From assembly GCF_000313135.1 (NCBI RefSeq), contig NW_004457416.1:37111-70500 (forward strand): a stretch of DNA of 33,390 nt. Direction: 5' to 3'. A model generated the notes under the pieces. That model did no database searches. It was not told the DNA's origin and saw only the letters and a program-made list of their open reading frames with translations. Positions 29,548 through 33,390 of the stretch are shown here, one piece after another. Within the stretch, counting starts at the first letter, position 1; every line of letters starts with the position of its first letter. Both the position numbers and the translations under genes were made by a program. The stretch is from Acanthamoeba castellanii str. Neff. Taxonomy: Eukaryota > Discosea > Longamoebia > Acanthamoebidae.

Positions 29548-29987
29548 GCATGCTCAGTGGCATCAAGAGCTTCCACTGGTGGACGAGCCCTTCTCCTCAT
29601 CAGCTCTATGCTTGGACCACCTCCTACAAGACTGGTGACCCTGACAAGGTCCATAACCTTGGTTGCCAGCACGCCAACGGGTTCGCCTTCTGGGCCTCTC
29701 AGGGCGACATGGGGTCGAACAGCACGTCAGAGTCGAACAGCACGTGGGAGTACTCCTGCTCGGTGACCATCAACTTCAACGGCGACAGCAGGACCTACAT
29801 GGTCAGCCCAGTTAAGCTTGAAGCGATCAACTACGTCACTGTCATCAGGATGTCCAATAAAACTCGTATAACACGTGCGGAGGCACATGAGGGCGAAGAG
29901 ATGGTGATGGCCTACGGCAACAGCACCGCCCCGCACGACGAGCTGTCCTCCGGCACCTTCGAGACCTGCGCCCCTCTCTTTAACTGA
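29548..29987 (+). CDS. C-terminal part of the same upstream protein, right copy, internally shortened
   Basis: This is the mirror counterpart of 6866-6276, ending with the same FETCAPLFN and a TGA at 29,985-29,987. The shared part starts at CQHANGFAFWA. Two differences stand out. The Asn/Ser repeat is shorter. The roughly 70 residues that in the left copy run from VPVDGFMANDG to FYVDRRCNAE are replaced by about 20 unrelated residues (VTVIRMSNKTRITRAEAHEG), with the frame kept. Upstream of CQHANG this copy continues with a Trp/Ser-rich stretch (SFHWWTSPSPHQLYAW) that aligns poorly with the left copy, so each copy meets the island differently. An exon boundary near 29,540 (CTTTAG before the coding stretch) is possible but unproven. 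Confidence 0.5.
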
Positions 29988-30254
29988 TAGTGAAGAAGAA
30001 GAGGAGGAGCTCGACATGTCTGTGCCCAGGCGTCCTCGATTTAAAACAACAAAATAATAATAATAAGTAATTATAATGAAATAAACAAAAGAAGCCAAGC
30101 TCCGGTGGTGTCCAAAAAAGGAAGCGAGTGAAGTGAAACGCGGCAGCAGGCGTTTCTTTTGAACGGAAAGAAAAGACCCTCTGACACCAGAAGAGCGCAA
30201 ACAAAAAGTAAATACTTAGTCCTCGGTCCTGCCGACGGCAACGGAGAAAACGGG
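29988..30254 (+). promoter_or_regulatory. Intergenic region between upstream gene and lectin-family gene (right)
   Basis: Mirror of 6019-6275. An AATAAA inside the AT-rich stretch near 30,079 could be the poly(A) signal of the upstream gene; the left copy differs there by one base and lacks it. The rest is conserved between arms up to the ATG at 30,255. Confidence 0.35.
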
Positions 30255-31081
30255 ATGAGGCCGCCTCCTTTCGTTCCATCTGGCCGATGGCAAGGGCTTC
30301 TGGTCTCCCTCTTGGCGCTGTTTGCTCTCAGCAGCAGCAGCAGCATGATGCTGATGACGATGTTACCTCAAGCGGCGGCCGACGACTACACCGTCACCAT
30401 CACCAAGGTGCAGCTTACCTATTGGTGTCAACAGTACAGGCTGCCCTTCTCTTTTCCTTTCTTCCTTTTTGTCTGTGTTGTTTGAGTGCGGAAGGGGGGG
30501 GTACCTATACATCCATCCATCCATCCATACATACATACTTAAATAGCAAAGCTGTCTGATTCTTTCTTGCCACCCGGGCGGCGCGGCAGCTTGGACTGGA
30601 ATGATGGGGAAGAAGAGTGGGCGTGGAACGTCATCGTCGACGGAAAGAGCATGTGCGTGACGGGCAACAGCGACAACAACCTGCCGTGGGAGCAAGCGCT
30701 CCAGTGGGAGGCCGACTTCACGACTCAGAGCTCGCAGCTGACGATCAAGATCGACGCCTGGGAGAAAGACGCCGACGGCGCGATTTGCACCTGGGCCCAC
30801 GGCGACGATCCGTCGCAGCGCGTGCAGGACGAGTTCACCTTCCCCGCGATGAGCACGGGCCAAACACAGACCTGGTCCAGGACCATGACCTTCCAAAACA
30901 GGGACAGCATGCCGTGGGACGGATACTGCAGCACCACGATCGAAGGCAGAGTGACCAAGATCGCATCCAGCACTGTGTCGGTAACGCCCCCGCTCGCGCG
31001 AGTCTCCTTCTTTGCCCCCCTCCACTTCCTTCTTTTTTCACGTGTTGATAGTGGCTGGGCTTGCCTTCTTCCTCCTCCTCA

Positions 31082-31126
<45 letters not shown>

Positions 31127-32668
31127 CCTCTGGTGTTTGTGTGCGGCGGCGGGAGTGCAGGAGGCAGCGCCGCGGATCATGGGAACACAGATCACCCTGG
31201 TCAACAACGTGCCGAAGCTGCGCATCACCGGCAGGGACCTCCACCCGGACCCGCAGGAGCTGCCCGTGGTGCAGATCACCGGTGGTGGTGGTGGTGGTGA
31301 TGGTGGTGGCAGCACTGCGTGCATCGCCAACTCTATCCAAGCCTCCGGTACCACGACCAACAACCAAAAGCCAACGAACACACACACACACTCTCTCTCT
31401 CTCTCTCTCTAAAACAGTTCAACCCTGTGTTGTGGGTTGTGTGGTGCGTGGTGTGGTGGTGTGGTGGGGGTTTGGGGGCTACAGCGGTGGAGATCACATG
31501 TAACTTGGTCAAGCCCGAGTCGGCCATGGTGAGCTCTCTCGACCTGCAGGTGCAGGTGGAGACCCGGTTCGGCCTGTCGCGCACGGCCCCTACGAGCTTC
31601 GCAAAGTGCGGGCAGGAGTGCCTGCATGGCGGCGCCTGCTGGTGGTCGAAGGACATCTCCAACGTCGAGTGCGTGTGCCCCGAGCTCGCTTACGGAGAGT
31701 GGTGCGAAAACGGTTCGCGCCCCTCCCCCCCGCCGTCGCCGCCCACCCCAGACCATCAACACCCATCAACTCACTCTTACGTTCTCTTTCGTTGGTTGAA
31801 TAATAATAATAATACTACTACTAATAATAATAATGAATTACGTACTGTGCGTGTGTTGGTGAGCAGAGTATGGTGACGATGAGCCGATTCTGCGGTCCAC
31901 GGCGCCGCTGGGAGGTGACCACACGCGCGAGACGGAGACGGTGATCGCCCTCGTGGGCCTTGTGATCCCCCGGGCCAACTTGTCCATGATGGCCAAATGC
32001 GTGATCTCGCACGCCACCACTGTCGAGTACGTCCTCGGCTCCCTCTCCGTCATCGCATCGTTTTCCACCACCACCACCACCAACACCACCACCACCACCA
32101 CCAACACCACAGGACGGGAAACATGAATCAAGATACCGACGTATGGGAGGGTAAGGTGACGCCCTATGACGGCCGATTTGTGGCCCAGTCGGACTCGCTC
32201 ACCATCTCTGGCCTGTGCATCATGCCCGCCCACCACCTGGCGGACTACGTGCGCGCCAATGGAACCAAGATCATCGGGTCGCAACTCACGGTGGCCGTCT
32301 GGTGGAAGTCCAACCCTGGTGCTGGGAACCGGTCAATTGAGTCCAAGGTCAAGGGCACCTTCGCGCTTTACGGGCCGCTCGACATGGCGAGCTCGATCGT
32401 GAAGGCCGTTGGCAACGAAGCCGACGGAGGCGAGATGCGGGTGCTGCGCGAGCAGAGCGTGCGCGTGAGCCTGTGCGACGCGGACGGGAACAACCGGGTG
32501 GGCGGCGAGGACGCCGACCTGTTCTTCCTCGACTTTTTCGACGGCCCTTCTCGCCAGCCCCAGGTTTGCCTCGCCCACGCCTTCTTCTCTGTTCTCTCCA
32601 ACGGCTGCCCCCCGCGGGGGGACCAGTCGGAAAACCTGAATATGTACAAATGACTGACTGACTGACAC

Positions 32669-32759
<91 letters not shown>

Positions 32760-33390
32760 TACACCCGACACGACACAACATTCAACACATGATATGATAT
32801 GATGTGATTTTATAAATAGGTGGGAGTGAACGGAGGCGTGGCCAAGCAGTTCAGATTCTCAGCGTGCCGAGCAAAGAGCGAGCGCGACCCGACATGCGCC
32901 TATTACGAGTTGCCCGTGTCGTTCGACTTTGCCGGCACCTACCTGGCCCACGTGGTGGCCTTCGACGGCGCGGCCACCCAGCTCGTGCAGCTCACTCAAA
33001 CGGGGCTGGCGTTCGAGGTCAAGGGCCTGGGCGACATGACGCTGCCGGTGCGGTCCATGTTGCCGTCGAGCATCTCGTGGGCCGACAGTCTGCGCGATCG
33101 CGATGCTGCGCTTCCTCTCTTTGACAAGAACCTCGCCCAAACGGTCATTCCTTTTCCCGCCGCCGCCGCCGCAGCCGCCGCCGCAGCGTCCCCTTACCTT
33201 CTCTGAACCACCCCCACCCAACCGTTGCTCACACCACGGTGACCACACAACAGGTGTCGCCCAACACGGGAGCGGCGGACAGGTTGGGCGTGCTCGAGGC
33301 CCTGCTCGAGAACATCCAGGGTCGGTGGTTCAGCCAGCGGCAGACGGTGAGCGTGGCCTTCGAGAGCGGGCCGTCGGAGGTGTCCATGGG
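30255..33390 (+). CDS. Large secreted multidomain protein, right (inverted) copy, 5' part only
   Basis: This is the mirror copy of the gene at 6018-1. Exons: 30255-30433, 30590-30980, 31161-31347, 31485-31712, 31867-32026, 32113-32563, 32820-33143, and 33254 to the window edge. Exons 1, 2, 4, 5, 6 and 7 have exactly the same lengths as on the left (179, 391, 228, 160, 451, 324); exon 3 is 6 bases longer because of two extra GGT units (extra Gly codons). Only a few amino acids differ, for example ICTWAH against ICSWAH, FFDGPS against FFAGPS, and ALLENIQG against ALFERIEG. Introns differ more, mainly in microsatellite length. The part seen carries the signal peptide, the EGF-like exon and the dockerin-like loop; the lectin and FG-GAP exons would lie past the edge. 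It is open throughout, so it may be functional. It could be a paralogue or the other haplotype. Confidence 0.8.
31085..31124. repeat. (GT)n microsatellite in intron 2 (right)
   Basis: About 20 GT units, the shorter counterpart of the (CA)n run at 5,088-5,153. Confidence 0.9.
31379..31411. repeat. (CA)n and (CT)n microsatellite in intron 3 (right)
   Basis: A CA run followed by a CT run inside intron 31,348-31,484. The left copy has a GA run at 4,803-4,828 without the long CA part. Confidence 0.85.
32066..32111. repeat. (CAC)n repeat in intron 5 (right)
   Basis: An imperfect CAC/AAC run ending at the acceptor before 32,113. Mirror of the TGG run at 4,110-4,162. Confidence 0.85.
32669..32758. 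repeat. (CA)n expansion in intron 6 of the right copy only
   Basis: About 43 CA units in intron 32,564-32,819. The left intron (3491-3657) has only interrupted GTGTC-type units, so this run arose or was lost in one arm. Confidence 0.9.

Larger units (their letters stand above)
29670..33390. repeat. Right arm of large inverted repeat (host genes)
   Basis: Reverse complement of about 2,920-6,800. The two arms point outward and enclose about 22.8 kb of CpG-poor DNA. The arms differ by scattered substitutions, microsatellite lengths, and one replaced segment in the upstream gene (around 29,840-29,890). Confidence 0.85.

Noticed and set aside
32333..32788. Val/Cys-repeat minus-strand proteins across the CA run
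   Set aside because: Antisense of exon 6 joined to an intronic microsatellite; no homologous frame in the left arm.

Overview
The window looks like nuclear DNA of a free-living eukaryote. Genes are split by short GT-AG introns whose phases can be followed exon by exon, and GC-rich exons alternate with microsatellite-filled introns. A protist of the amoebozoan type (Acanthamoeba-like) is my guess from gene style and domain mix; the sequence alone does not prove it.

Layout. (1) 1-6,870: GC-rich, CpG-rich host DNA with a 13-exon gene on the minus strand for a large secreted multidomain protein (signal peptide, EGF-like, EF-hand/dockerin-like loop, P-domain-like, SUEL-type lectin, FG-GAP repeats), and behind it the 3' part of a second gene. 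(2) 6,870-29,545: an AT-richer, strongly CpG-poor island made of decayed mobile and virus-like DNA. (3) 29,545-33,390: the same two host genes again, inverted and reading outward. The host arms (about 2,920-6,800 and 29,670-33,390) form a large inverted repeat of near-identical exons with differing microsatellite lengths.

Inside the island, left to right: a tandem array with about 116-base units (7.2-7.6 kb); a 4.3 kb element with about 275-base inverted ends (7,582-11,897) holding small virus-like gene remnants and a DDE transposase; a tyrosine-recombinase fragment; a 201-base palindromic MITE-like unit; a second, partial end of the long-IR element carrying a different small membrane-protein gene; a broken multi-exon gene of unknown function (13.2-16.66 kb); a Ty3/gypsy chromovirus relic (16.8-18.76 kb, minus); and a 10.5 kb structure bounded by 25-base perfect terminal inverted repeats (18,929-29,457). 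The last contains two tandem copies (A and B) of a divergent two-gene module: a DUF7869-type putative transposase (plus) and a Glu-rich coiled-coil protein (minus).

The most unusual signal is shared by the whole island. Two families of short palindromes sit in introns and intergenic stretches. Every two-base variable site in them reads TG, CA or CG. This implies ancestral CpG palindromes (GTCGCGTACGCGTACGCGAC and CCCGATGCGCATCGGG) that decayed by C-to-T change at CpG. The same process explains premature TGA codons and lost catalytic residues in the transposase, integrase, protease and recombinase relics. The simplest reading is that the host methylated this island at CpG and it then mutated. 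A 69-base N gap at 22,459 lies between two near-identical 71-base copies and is probably an assembly artefact.
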